A DNA stretch of 44,105 nucleotides from Anaerobacillus alkalilacustris (lineage in GTDB: Bacteria; Bacillota; Bacilli; Bacillales; Anaerobacillaceae), in NCBI RefSeq assembly GCF_001866005.1, contig NZ_MLQR01000040.1:1-44105 (forward strand). Reading direction: 5' to 3'. The translations under genes and the position numbers were made by a program. The notes under the pieces are model-generated. The model searched no databases and was not told where the DNA came from. It saw only the letters and a program-made list of their open reading frames with translations. Positions 9,581 through 18,296 of the stretch are shown in pieces. The stretch's first letter is position 1; every line of letters begins with the position of its first letter.

Positions 9581-11394
9581 TAGAACACCTCCAAAGTCTT
9601 ATGCTCAACTATGCCTTTTTCATTTACTTTTAATAGTTTTAGGGAAATTTGAGCCTCTTCAAGTTCACCATCTGCTTTTCTTCTATCATCTAATTTTTTT
9701 AATAATCTACTCTTAAATGCTAATATATCCTCGTAGCATTCTCTTGAAAAACTGCCGGGTAATGCTCCTTCGGCCACTCTAGATATAAATTCATATCTTA
9801 CTAATTGTAAGTTAAGTTTCACAGGTTCTAGGTCACTCGCAAAACTAACTGATAAATTTACTCTTTGATTGTCTTCTCCCATATCAAACTTAATATACTC
9901 ACCTCTTTTTGGAGAAACGGAAACCATTTCCTCCAAAACTCTACTAATCTTGGCTTGAGAGTAATTGCCGGAAGTAGATAAGATTAATTGATCATTATTT
10001 TGCACCAATAAACCAGTGGTAATTCTATTTAAACCTCTTACTAATCTAGTAAGGTATTGGGGTTTGACCTTTTGATTATCTTTTGAGACTCGATAAACTT
10101 GGTCTAGAAACTCTCCTGCATATTGAAATGTTGTTAAATTCCACAGGTTTAATCTATCTTCTAGCTTCTCAGGAATTACAAAAAATAACCTTTGTCGTTG
10201 AGATTTTAACATTTCTAGAAAATTATCTTTGTCTTCAACATCGCCTTCTAAGTAGGATTTTTTCTCAGCAATAAAGACCTTATCAGCTCCATATTGCTTA
10301 TCCAATAGAACAAGAAGTTCATAAAGCTCATAGTACTCCTGATCATCTTCTCCAAATATCAATATATTATCTACGAGCGTATTCGTTTCTGATCCTATAC
10401 CAAATTTATTAAGTGTCACAAATATATCTGTCGAATTTCTTTTTCTCTCCGTCAGGTTTTCTCCGAATATATTACGATAAATGCTAGCTAAGTAAGTTGT
10501 ATTGTTTTCATTAATTTTCGATATATCAGTACACTTTAACAATTTATCCCTTACATCTGGATGACCTAGTAACATATTTGAGACCAACAGAAGTAATTGC
10601 CTTAATGGCATATGAATCTCATTTATTTCACATAAAGTTAATAAGTCTACTAACCTCTTCGTTATTAAGCTAGTTTCTTCTTCTAATCTCTTCTTGTTTT
10701 CGATTATTGGACAAAGAGTTTCATGTGAATTATTAAATGAGCAATTGTTACACTCTTCCCAGCCGGGATTATTTAATACTTCTTTAATTAACTTAGGGAG
10801 AAGCTCTGCTGAATTAGTTTTACTTAGATTGTATAATTTAATAAGAAAGCCTGTTTTCTCCTTTTTCCCTTCTACTAAAAGTTCCTCAATACAGTTTTTT
10901 GAATCTATAACATTATAGCTTTGTTTTACCATCTTCCACGTTTCAAGCAATTGTCCATCATTTGCAGCTACCAAAAATACTATTCTATTTTCCATACCCA
11001 TAATTGAGTCAGCCATTGTAGACAGTATTTCTCTTTCGTCTTCCAATAATTCACTTAAATCTTTTATGAATATTACTTTGTAATTATTAACCATTAACTC
11101 TTCTATCTTATTATTTTCCGCCCACTTGACTTCAGATCCACCAAGTCTTTTCCAAATTTCACGACAGTAATAGGTCTTTCCATCTCCCGCTGTACCAGTC
11201 AATACAACTGAATAAGGATTTACACTTTTAAAGTTTTCAACTAGTTCTTCAAGATATTCCGTATCAATTCTAATTGGTGTAACTTTCTTTTTCCTCAAAA
11301 TTGACTGTATAGTTTCATCATACATATTGTCATTTTGAGGAATAGGACCATATTGTCTTAAAAAGTTAACCCAATTCGATCTTATTGCGCTCAT
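9580..11394 (-). CDS. sspF: SspF/DptF-like P-loop ATPase of the restriction module
   Basis: This 604-residue cytoplasmic ATPase is the first gene of the FGH unit. Walker A is GTAGDGKT at 67-74, Walker B lies around 106-116 (YKVIFIKDLSE), and a sensor-like strand FLVAAND ends near 146, an AAA/STAND-like arrangement. A cysteine set C215, C218 and C228 (CNNCSF followed by ETLCPI) may bind zinc. The rest is helical without a recognised domain. ATG is preceded by AAGGAAGGG at 9 bases. Gene order F-G-H with single-base overlaps matches DptF/SspF, which supplies ATPase activity to the phosphorothioation-sensing restriction complex. A generic STAND-type ATPase is the alternative, but context argues against it. 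Confidence 0.75.
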   Translation of the reverse strand: MSAIRSNWVNFLRQYGPIPQNDNMYDETIQSILRKKKVTPIRIDTEYLEELVENFKSVNPYSVVLTGTAGDGKTYYCREIWKRLGGSEVKWAENNKIEELMVNNYKVIFIKDLSELLEDEREILSTMADSIMGMENRIVFLVAANDGQLLETWKMVKQSYNVIDSKNCIEELLVEGKKEKTGFLIKLYNLSKTNSAELLPKLIKEVLNNPGWEECNNCSFNNSHETLCPIIENKKRLEEETSLITKRLVDLLTLCEINEIHMPLRQLLLLVSNMLLGHPDVRDKLLKCTDISKINENNTTYLASIYRNIFGENLTERKRNSTDIFVTLNKFGIGSETNTLVDNILIFGEDDQEYYELYELLVLLDKQYGADKVFIAEKKSYLEGDVEDKDNFLEMLKSQRQRLFFVIPEKLEDRLNLWNLTTFQYAGEFLDQVYRVSKDNQKVKPQYLTRLVRGLNRITTGLLVQNNDQLILSTSGNYSQAKISRVLEEMVSVSPKRGEYIKFDMGEDNQRVNLSVSFASDLEPVKLNLQLVRYEFISRVAEGALPGSFSRECYEDILAFKSRLLKKLDDRRKADGELEEAQISLKLLKVNEKGIVEHKTLEVF

Positions 11395-11703
11395 CTTTTT
11401 AATCCCTTCCTTTTCATGTTACAAATTTTACCTAATGTAATTATACTTTAATAAGCGGGTCTATTACACCATGAATTAATTACTAATAGCACTATTAAAT
11501 AAATGAAGGGTTTATGAAGACGAAATCTAGCAAACTACGGATTGTGCCTAGAGGCAATGATCTTCTGAATTCTTGTTAAATTGTGAGATGATTCATATTT
11601 GTGTATAAGTTCTGCCATTAGACATGATATAATTCAGAAAATAAGAGCAACTGTTAGCCAATAAATGTAAATGTAAATTTTATATAATAAGGAGGTAATC
11701 AAT
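11395..11703. promoter_or_regulatory. Divergent promoter region between sspF and a zinc-ribbon gene
   Basis: This 309-base divergent intergenic region serves both sides. Toward sspF, the minus strand has TATAAT at 11440-11445, about 45 bases upstream of the start codon, with a poor -35. Toward the plus-strand gene there is an extended -10, TGATATAAT at 11625-11633. Separate promoters for sspFGH and sspBCD are therefore likely. No conserved operator is evident. Confidence 0.5.
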
Positions 11704-11982
11704 ATGGGTATATTTGATCTTTTTAAAAGGGGAAGTTCGAAAGAAGAGAATGAATATACAGGTAAGACTCCACCTTGTCCAAAATGTGGAGAGTCATTAA
11801 CTAAAAAATATGTTTATAGTGAAATGTACTGTACAAATTGTAACTATGGTTTAGATGATGCCGATGAAGATAATGATGAGTCATTAAGCGTTTACGAAGC
11901 TGCAGAGATTTGGGCTTCACACGGAAAAGATGAAGATTACATGTTTGGGTATACTGAAAAAGAATTGGAAGAAGCTTTATAA
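11704..11982 (+). CDS. Small zinc-ribbon protein between the two ssp halves
   Basis: This 92-residue protein begins MGIFDLFKRG and carries a classic zinc ribbon, CPKCG at about residues 25-29 and CTNCNYG about 19 residues later, followed by an acidic stretch (DDADEDNDE) and a helical C-terminus. AAGGAGG precedes the ATG at a 7-base spacing, and an extended -10 promoter lies 70 bases upstream. It runs opposite to the flanking sspD and sspF genes and has its own terminator. The function is unknown; zinc ribbons of this size often bind nucleic acid or proteins. Its position inside the defence cassette makes a regulatory or accessory role possible, but that is inference. Confidence 0.75.
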   Translation: MGIFDLFKRGSSKEENEYTGKTPPCPKCGESLTKKYVYSEMYCTNCNYGLDDADEDNDESLSVYEAAEIWASHGKDEDYMFGYTEKELEEAL

Positions 11983-12005
11983 AACAAAAGTACTCTCCTA
12001 TTAAA

Positions 12006-12057
12006 GTGCCTGACCCCGGGACTGTAAAGTATTACTACAGTTGGGTTAGGCACCTTT
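12006..12057 (+). terminator. Long two-part hairpin terminator
   Basis: The outer stem pairs GTGCCTGACCC (12006-12016) with GGGTTAGGCAC (12043-12053) with one G-U pair. The inner stem pairs ACTGTA (12021-12026) with TACAGT (12036-12041). TTTT follows at 12054. It ends the zinc-ribbon transcript. The hairpin resembles dispersed repeats common in Bacillaceae genomes, so it may be a recruited repeat. Confidence 0.65.
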
Positions 12058-12389
12058 TCATTTCAAGTAGAGCAACTGCTATATGCTGCGCAGTACAACG
12101 ATACCATTCAATAGAAGATGATAATCCATAATTAGCTTAATTGTGGGAGAGCAAGCCTAATTCCTCGGTAAAGATAAGGAGAAGTAGTCTTTTTCTCTTC
12201 AAAATTGTTGATGTACTTCTAATAGTAAATACGTTGGCACTTAATGGTGAATTGCATAAAAAAACGCTAGTAAAACTAATGGAAAAGATGATACATTCTT
12301 GTGGCTGTAATCATGTCGCATCCTAAACGACGAATTACAATTTATTCTTGAAGCTATTAAGCAATTCAACGCTTGACTATAAAATGAAA
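12058..12389. other. Intergenic stretch between zinc-ribbon gene and sspD
   Basis: About 330 bases with no supported gene. A 61-codon plus-strand frame at 12141-12326 lacks a ribosome-binding site and any recognised domain. Its last 40 codons look faintly protein-like (NGELHKKTLVKLMEKMIHSC), so it could be a gene relic. Confidence 0.3.
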
Positions 12390-12415
12390 GAGCTTGAATT
12401 TCTCAATCCAAGCTC
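12377..12415 (-). terminator. Terminator after sspD, separating sspBCD from sspFGH
   Basis: On the minus strand a stem of GAGCTTG and CAAGCTC (plus-strand arms at 12390-12396 and 12409-12415) is followed by TTTCATTTTA. It lies about 30 bases beyond the sspD stop codon and should stop most sspBCD transcription before sspF. Confidence 0.6.
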
Positions 12416-12446
12416 CCTAAAAACTAGACATTATTATTCACTCTCT

Positions 12447-13262
12447 TTAAGAGTAGTGACAAACGCAAGGAACATCGTTTTCTTCAACTAACTTTTTAGC
12501 AATATCAGAGTCTTTGTCCAACTCTTTTCTATAATCCTGTAAGGTAAATGGTTTGCCATTTCTCTTGAGAATAGTAACATGTCCTAGTTGTTCTCTTAAC
12601 CTATTTTCCATTTCTTCTTGTTCAATATAAACGCTTGGCCAAGTTTCATATAAATGTTTATAGTGATTAAATCCACCTCTAACACATCGACCACCACAGT
12701 TTGCATGTGAGAACCCTAGATGATACATCTCTGGAAGTTGAATATCCCAGTCCACTGTAATTATCTTCTTTATCTCATCATCAGATATATTACTTTCGTA
12801 AAGTGGGAATACTGTTTTTACTGGTTGCTCCTCTCCATTACGAGGAAGTAGGTAATGATTATATAATGCCTCGATCCCTTCACGTCTTCGTTTCTCATGT
12901 TTACCAATTCCAAAATAAAGTATTGGTTCATATCCATCATCTCGTAGTTCTTCGAGATAGATCATTGTTTGGGTAACCTTTAAATCAGACGAGCATTTTG
13001 CTAGTCTTGAGTTTCCTAGAAAACGTGTTTCTTCAAATACTTCCTCTGGCGTTCTTCCATCTCTTACCGTCTTAATATCTATTCCGATCTTTTCAGCTAC
13101 TTCAACCATAAAACGTTTATTGTCTTTATGTTCCCAAAGGGTATCAGTAAAAAATAACTGAGATGTCTCCTCACCATGTTTTTGTACCATTAAATAAGCT
13201 ACATAGGCACTTGCAGCTCCTCCGCTAAACATGGCAATATATATGGGTTCTCTACCGTACAT
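12447..13262 (-). CDS. sspD: SspD-like ATP pyrophosphatase (PAPS reductase family) for DNA phosphorothioation
   Basis: This 271-residue protein belongs to the PAPS-reductase/adenine nucleotide alpha-hydrolase superfamily. The PP-loop is SGGAASA at residues 13-19, and FFTDTLWEHKDN follows where the family has its second nucleotide-binding strand. Cysteines in ANCGGRCVRGG and the C-terminal CVCHYS could hold an iron-sulfur cluster or carry sulfur. In Ssp systems SspD activates DNA with ATP for sulfur insertion, accepting sulfur from the desulfurase SspA. I moved the start to the ATG at 13262: AGAGGTG lies 6-7 bases upstream and overlaps the upstream GTG alternative. The gene follows sspC after 15 bases. 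BREX-4 also uses a PAPS-reductase-like protein, but the neighbours here are not BREX. Confidence 0.82.
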   Translation of the reverse strand: MYGREPIYIAMFSGGAASAYVAYLMVQKHGEETSQLFFTDTLWEHKDNKRFMVEVAEKIGIDIKTVRDGRTPEEVFEETRFLGNSRLAKCSSDLKVTQTMIYLEELRDDGYEPILYFGIGKHEKRRREGIEALYNHYLLPRNGEEQPVKTVFPLYESNISDDEIKKIITVDWDIQLPEMYHLGFSHANCGGRCVRGGFNHYKHLYETWPSVYIEQEEMENRLREQLGHVTILKRNGKPFTLQDYRKELDKDSDIAKKLVEENDVPCVCHYS

Positions 13263-13277
13263 ACTTGTCACCTCTTT

Positions 13278-16200
13278 TTATTTATTTTCTTCATAGTAAT
13301 CTACCAACAACTTATATAGTAGTGCAGTAATCTCTTCTTTAGGTAGTTTCCTTGCCATTAACTCAAGATCTGTTTTTACATTAGAATAAATAATATTACC
13401 TTTTGGAGATAATTCCCGTTTAGGGATTGCTAAGGTTTTTGAATCAACTTGCACTTCATGATATTCATCTTTAAGTTTTTCAATATTCGTTTCTAAAAGT
13501 GATTTAACTGTTTTGAAGAATACTTCACTTGTCGCATCAGACCAATCTTCTCTACTTACACCTACTAATTCGCTTGACAATTTATTTATCCAGTTATTAT
13601 TATCGGTCGATAATATTAAATTAAATAACTTATTATCAACTTTTACTAGCTCATTTTGATTTTCAATGTACTCAAATAACTCTTCAAAGGAATTGGTATT
13701 TGTTAATTTGAAAATTGTTTCTTCAATTTGTTTTTTGTGATTTTGCGAGTAGACTTCACACTCTTGTTTAATTTTGTTTACCACTTTTACGTCAAGTTTT
13801 AACCTTAATAGTTCCTTTAATGCAATATCCGGTTCAAACTCGCCCTTTGTAATAAGCTTTTTAAAAATATTTGCTTTTGTTGATAGATTGTTTGTCTTTT
13901 GAGCTATCTTTGGTAGACTATTAAGCCACCTCAATAGCATTCTGTTTAATCGGACACTAGGATGATAAGAGGAATCTAACTCCGTTCTATATGACTCAAA
14001 ACATTCATCTATAACGTCTATTATATTTTTATACTTATTACCTAATTTTTGATGACTAAAAGTATAATTTTCTGGTTTATCTAACATTCTGTCGTATAAA
14101 ATGTCACCATTTACATCATTAATGTATGAACCATCTTTATGGTAAAACATTATATATTTCCATTCATTTTTTAAGATAGCTGTCAGCAATACAGGAATAA
14201 TTGGTTCTCTTATCCCAAAATCTCTTCCTTTAAAAATCTTTATTAAAGTAGAAAAATTTCCACTTTCTGCTTTTATCTCATTCATTATCTTTTCACGTAA
14301 TAATGTTATTTCTTCGCTTTCATTTTGAAGATTAATATTATTATTTTTTACTACAGAGGCATATATTAACTTAGCAGGTCCTTTAAACTTATCACTTTCT
14401 CCACTAATGATAGCATCTATGACTTCTTTCGCAGCTTTTAATTGTTGTTTTGAAATATTTCTTCTATTAAATGACTCATTATTTATTCTTGGAGTACGCC
14501 CATAAATTCTAGATGCAATCTGAGATAACTGTTCACTTAGCGCTATTCTGCTTTTAACACCTAAGTTGGTTCCTTCATAAATCCAGAATGAACCTTTATA
14601 TTGAGTTATTGGCTCTAGAAGCTTTCTTATACGATAAATTTTATTTTCTCTTATTTTCAGCAATTCTTCTTCAATAATTGGATCTTCATTCAATAAATAT
14701 TTATCCTCTAATAGTTTCTCAACCGATGATAATTCTATAATTTCCTCATCAAAATTGGTTAGAGACTTCTTGGGTACAGCAAATATTATTTGGGCATGGC
14801 CTTTGCTTAATCCCATAATGTTACTTTTTATTTCCTCAGTATCTGCATCCTTTTCTGGTATAACATACAGAACTTTAAGATCTGAATTAGAATCGTTACT
14901 AATGATTTGTAATTCCTTTTCACATATATCATTAGCATATATAGGCTTTATAGCTGCAAACCTAATCATATTTTTCTCATCATTGTATCTTTTAGGGTAT
15001 GCATATTTTGATTCTAAAACTTTATTAATGATGCTTATACTATCGAGTTTATTAATACCCAAGAGGTTTTTTTCTTTTATCTTCATATTTAAATCAATGG
15101 AGCTTCCTTCAAAAACTTCCCAATTCTCATCGAATAAGCGGTACCTTATAAGCTTTTTACTCTCAAGTATTTCGATTACTTTATTAACCTTATTTAACTC
15201 CCAATTAAGCGCAAACGATATAAAATCCTTTGTTAATTTTCTTTTGCTACTTAGATTTGCAATATCCCACAGTGTGAATAGCTTTAATATCTGTAACTCA
15301 CTATGTGCAGAAGCTTTTTTCTCTACTCTTTTCTTAACTCTCAAATATTTAAGATACGAGTTTCCAATTAAGGAGTCACTCATAAATTCTTGAAATGCTG
15401 GTTCAAAATAATCGAATAAACTACTTACAGGGTACCATGTTTTTTCTGCGTGAAAGTAATTTGCTAGTCCACCTTTTTCATTACTTTCTAAGAACGTAAA
15501 TAAAGTTCTTTCATTTTGAGCTACAGCATTGGCTAGACGCGGAAGGGTATAAAGTGTAGCTGGGTGTAAAGGAAAAGAGTTTTCAACTACAATTGTCTTC
15601 TTTTCTCTTCCGTTTAATTCTGGAAATAAATCATATTTAATGATTTCATTTTCAAACTTATATTCCAGACTCAATTTATCCCTATAACTAGACGTAACTT
15701 GACTAGCAAGTCTAATAAATGTTGCTGGATCACTATAAGTATGGTAAATCTTAAAGCGTCCCTGTATTCTTTTAAATTCACTTTGTAGATCTTCCCCATA
15801 ACTAAGGAAATACTGATTTAGATTTCTATGAGTTATTAAAAGAACATTAAAGTTTGCACTTTGATGATGATCAGCTATTTCAGCAATATCTTGGATGTCT
15901 TGCATGGCTTCAACCGTTTCATATTTATCCAAACTTTGAAGAAACCTTCCAAATTCATCATATACTAAATATATTCCTAAGTTCTGTTTATCGAGTTCAT
16001 CTAAAATATTCGTTAGATGCTCAGTTATGTCAAGATTATAAGAGAGGCCTAACTCGGCACCTGCAGTTAGTAATGGATAAGTCTTTTTAAACCATTCAAC
16101 TGTCTCAGTTTCATATCCATTAATATCTTTAATAAAACTTTCTACAGTCCAATTGTTTGTTTTTAAGTGTTTTTTAAACTGAACAAAAGTGTCATGGAAT

Positions 16201-16688
16201 TGTTCTTCCCATAATATAATTTTATTCTTAATTTCATCAACGTAAGAAGGTATAGAGAAATCAAATCCATACTTACTAATTGATTTGTGTATTGAGGAGA
16301 TTATCGCTTCACGAAAAGTCCCTTGGTTTCCATTTATCACCACAGGTATATATTTTTTTTCTGATTTATAAACTTGACTAAATAATCGACCAACACTTTC
16401 CTCTTGAGTAGTGACTTTATCGAATTTAGTAACTAGCTCATTGAAAGTATCCTGTTCAATATTTTTTGAAACTACATTTGCAATTAATGTTCCAACCATG
16501 GATTTCCCTGAACCATATGATCCTATTAATATGTGTGACTTATTTCCTTTATCTAAAAAACCTTCTAACACTCCTGATAGACTCTCTGAATGAGTAGGTG
16601 TTGGAATATACCTTTCTGCTATCCATTCACTACCTAAATCGAGCTTTATATTAACACTTGATTTGAATTTACTCTGTGTGATTATCAT
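13278..16688 (-). CDS. sspC: SspC-like large P-loop ATPase of the phosphorothioation complex
   Basis: This 1,136-residue ATPase has Walker A GSYGSGKS at 56-63, a Walker B with acidic pair YDEF around 243-246 (IYLVYDEFGRFL), and a sensor-like LLITHRNLN around residue 285. The remaining 800 residues are helical without named motifs. Large ATPases of this kind accompany SspB and SspD (and, more distantly, BrxC/PglY in BREX), and are thought to drive DNA engagement by the modification complex. It overlaps the sspB stop codon by four bases (ATGA) and precedes sspD by 15 bases, a compact operon. The call to SspC depends on the DUF4007 and PAPS-reductase neighbours; ATPase activity is clear from the motifs. 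Confidence 0.8.
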   Translation of the reverse strand: MIITQSKFKSSVNIKLDLGSEWIAERYIPTPTHSESLSGVLEGFLDKGNKSHILIGSYGSGKSMVGTLIANVVSKNIEQDTFNELVTKFDKVTTQEESVGRLFSQVYKSEKKYIPVVINGNQGTFREAIISSIHKSISKYGFDFSIPSYVDEIKNKIILWEEQFHDTFVQFKKHLKTNNWTVESFIKDINGYETETVEWFKKTYPLLTAGAELGLSYNLDITEHLTNILDELDKQNLGIYLVYDEFGRFLQSLDKYETVEAMQDIQDIAEIADHHQSANFNVLLITHRNLNQYFLSYGEDLQSEFKRIQGRFKIYHTYSDPATFIRLASQVTSSYRDKLSLEYKFENEIIKYDLFPELNGREKKTIVVENSFPLHPATLYTLPRLANAVAQNERTLFTFLESNEKGGLANYFHAEKTWYPVSSLFDYFEPAFQEFMSDSLIGNSYLKYLRVKKRVEKKASAHSELQILKLFTLWDIANLSSKRKLTKDFISFALNWELNKVNKVIEILESKKLIRYRLFDENWEVFEGSSIDLNMKIKEKNLLGINKLDSISIINKVLESKYAYPKRYNDEKNMIRFAAIKPIYANDICEKELQIISNDSNSDLKVLYVIPEKDADTEEIKSNIMGLSKGHAQIIFAVPKKSLTNFDEEIIELSSVEKLLEDKYLLNEDPIIEEELLKIRENKIYRIRKLLEPITQYKGSFWIYEGTNLGVKSRIALSEQLSQIASRIYGRTPRINNESFNRRNISKQQLKAAKEVIDAIISGESDKFKGPAKLIYASVVKNNNINLQNESEEITLLREKIMNEIKAESGNFSTLIKIFKGRDFGIREPIIPVLLTAILKNEWKYIMFYHKDGSYINDVNGDILYDRMLDKPENYTFSHQKLGNKYKNIIDVIDECFESYRTELDSSYHPSVRLNRMLLRWLNSLPKIAQKTNNLSTKANIFKKLITKGEFEPDIALKELLRLKLDVKVVNKIKQECEVYSQNHKKQIEETIFKLTNTNSFEELFEYIENQNELVKVDNKLFNLILSTDNNNWINKLSSELVGVSREDWSDATSEVFFKTVKSLLETNIEKLKDEYHEVQVDSKTLAIPKRELSPKGNIIYSNVKTDLELMARKLPKEEITALLYKLLVDYYEENK

Positions 16689-17551
16689 CTTAATGCCCTT
16701 TCTTTTCTAACATACTCTTCTTTCAAAAAATCAATAGGATCAACAAGGGTAACTCTAACTAAATCCAATCTATTCGTTCTATCAAAAACAAGTGGATACT
16801 TAGTAGCATTTACAAGTTGTTCAACTGCCTTTACAATCTCACTTCTTTGTAAATTAAATATCTTCCCCCATAGATTCCTGTTAGTTTCAAGCTCATCTAT
16901 TGATATTTCAGAATGTCCGTATTTTAACAGTACATACATTAATGCTGTTAAACCGATGTTTTCATATTTAGGACTTCTCTTATAAATTCTTCCGTCAATT
17001 TCTTCTATCAGATTTAAAGCTGTAAGAGGACTTTGAATTACTTCCTCGGGGTCATCTGATTTGCTTTTGGAATAATACTGCTTAATTAAACAATCAATGT
17101 CACGTTCTAATGTATCAATCGAATTTTTAGAATCGTAATTCTTATTTATCCAAGTAATAAGGTCCTTTATAGCCTCTTCCTTCACAAAGGATTTTTTTTC
17201 ATATTCATTAAAAAACCAATACCAAGTAGTTGATGGTTCTTTATTGTCCACAATGTGATAGTGTATGATGCTTATAGTATCATTCATTTCTATATAAGGG
17301 TCATACTCATTAAAGATTTCTCCAAATGGTGAAATAGTGTGAATTACTTTATTTTCAGCATTCCGTTTGTCAGTTTCACAAATTTCCGTTGCTTCTATCC
17401 AATGCTTCAACGATTTAACCATATTTGTCCCTAAACCAATCAATTCTGATGCATCTTTATCATAGAAAAATCTATTGTTATCTAATTGTTGTATAGCTTT
17501 TCTTAACCAATATGTTCTAAGATAAAAACTTTGATGTTGTCCAAAACCCAA
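16685..17551 (-). CDS. sspB: SspB-like DUF4007 DNA-nicking protein of the phosphorothioation system
   Basis: This 288-residue protein shows the DUF4007 signature near the N-terminus: GQHQSFYLRTYWLRKAI, then DASELIGLGTNMVKSLKHW, then an EATEI helix. DUF4007 defines SspB, described as the DNA-nicking partner that opens one strand for sulfur insertion in single-strand phosphorothioation. The start is TTG at 17549-17551, with AAAGGAG 9 bases upstream; no in-frame ATG fits better. It is the first gene of sspBCD. Just upstream of the ribosome-binding site is a perfect 7-bp hairpin, and beyond that a possible promoter. DUF4007 proteins can occur outside Ssp, but the B-C-D order here supports the call. 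Confidence 0.83.
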   Translation of the reverse strand: MGFGQHQSFYLRTYWLRKAIQQLDNNRFFYDKDASELIGLGTNMVKSLKHWIEATEICETDKRNAENKVIHTISPFGEIFNEYDPYIEMNDTISIIHYHIVDNKEPSTTWYWFFNEYEKKSFVKEEAIKDLITWINKNYDSKNSIDTLERDIDCLIKQYYSKSKSDDPEEVIQSPLTALNLIEEIDGRIYKRSPKYENIGLTALMYVLLKYGHSEISIDELETNRNLWGKIFNLQRSEIVKAVEQLVNATKYPLVFDRTNRLDLVRVTLVDPIDFLKEEYVRKERALR

Positions 17552-17571
17552 TTTAATTCGCTCCTTTATTT

Positions 17572-17640
17572 CTGGAGAGCAGTCTCCAGAATTACTACTA
17601 ATTCATTCTATCATACTTCTTGTTGTAATTCAGTTTCCAA
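17572..17640 (-). promoter_or_regulatory. Possible sspB promoter with leader hairpin
   Basis: On the minus strand TATGAT (17610-17615) could be a -10 box, with TTGGAA (17635-17640) as a -35 at a long 19-base spacing. Between it and the sspB ribosome-binding site lies a perfect hairpin with a 4-base loop, CTGGAGA at 17572-17578 and TCTCCAG at 17583-17589. The hairpin could be an operator or control translation of the TTG-initiated gene. Confidence 0.4.
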
Positions 17641-17936
17641 ACAAGAAGAAATAACCATATCATGTTGTGTGTTGAATCAATAGTTGTAATTTTCCAATTT
17701 TAATATCCCTCAATAAAACTGATGAACTCTTAAAATTAGGCTTTGTTAAAGGTTCAGTCTGCTGTTTAAAAAGGAATATAATTTCCAACTTATTCCAAGC
17801 AAATCTAGTATTCCTAATTGATGTCCATATGCAAAAAAGAGGTAGCTCAAATCAATAAGTAAATTTGAGCTACCTTGCTATTTAATCTCGCTTATCGGAA
17901 TAGAAGATGAGAGTATGTGCTTTTTATATCACGAAT
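17641..17936. other. Non-coding junction region upstream of sspB
   Basis: No gene seen in about 300 AT-rich bases. Apart from the terminator at 17833-17875 it holds nothing recognisable; it is probably a scar between the defence cluster and the integrase remnant. Confidence 0.4.
17833..17875 (-). terminator. Strong rho-independent terminator
   Basis: A 12-13-bp stem, AGGTAGCTCAAAT at 17840-17852 and its complement at 17863-17875, is followed on the minus strand by C and then TTTTTT (17838-17833). It lies downstream of the truncated integrase and likely ended that gene's transcript before its decay. Confidence 0.75.
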
Positions 17937-18212
17937 TCATAATCTAACTTTTAGAGCTTCGATGCTCACAACATTTTGAATTAATAAGCGGATGTGTGTG
18001 TGACGTAAGCCATGAAAGGTTATTTCTGCTAAACCCGCTTTGTTAATCAGGGTTCTCATTTGTGTATGAATAAAGGCCGATTTGATAAACCCTCCACTTT
18101 TATTGGTGAAAACAAGATTATATACATTTTGATAGTTTTTGCCTAGTTCAACTTCTAATTGCTCTTGGGCTTTCTTATGATGAACCAATTTCTCAATAAA
18201 TTGTAGGAACAC
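17937..18212 (-). pseudogene. Truncated tyrosine recombinase (phage-type integrase) remnant
   Basis: This 91-codon frame matches the C-terminal catalytic part of a tyrosine integrase: VFTNKSGGFIKSAFIHTQMRTL, then HGLRHTHIRLLI with the His-x-x-Arg-His box. It stops at KVRL, just where a GH box and then the catalytic tyrosine should follow, and the N-terminal two thirds are absent. It is therefore a broken copy and cannot catalyse strand exchange. It differs from the intact integrase at 21025-22242, so it comes from another element. It lies just upstream of sspB in the same orientation and may mark the edge of the element that first carried the defence genes. Confidence 0.75.
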
Positions 18213-18296
18213 ATCTGTTAGCTTAACTACAACTAAATCAGGTCAGCTTTTTGTCGTTAGACACACTTTTGTCGGGTGTTAACAACGAAATTTTGA

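Noticed and set aside
12141..12326. 61-codon plus-strand gene
   Set aside because: No ribosome-binding site, no recognised domain, and it follows a terminator; kept only as a possible relic in the intergenic note.
14755..15393. 212-codon plus-strand gene within sspC
   Set aside because: It is the antisense shadow of a well-supported coding sequence; its hydrophobic look comes from reading charged codons backwards.
12447..17551. BREX type 4 system
   Set aside because: A PAPS-reductase-like protein and a large ATPase also occur in BREX-4, but there is no PglZ, no BrxL and no helicase, while a DUF4007 protein and FGH-type genes are present.
2730..17551. Classical dndBCDE-dndFGH system
   Set aside because: No DndB, DndD or DndE homologue is visible; the modification side has DUF4007 and a BrxC-like ATPase, which fits Ssp instead.
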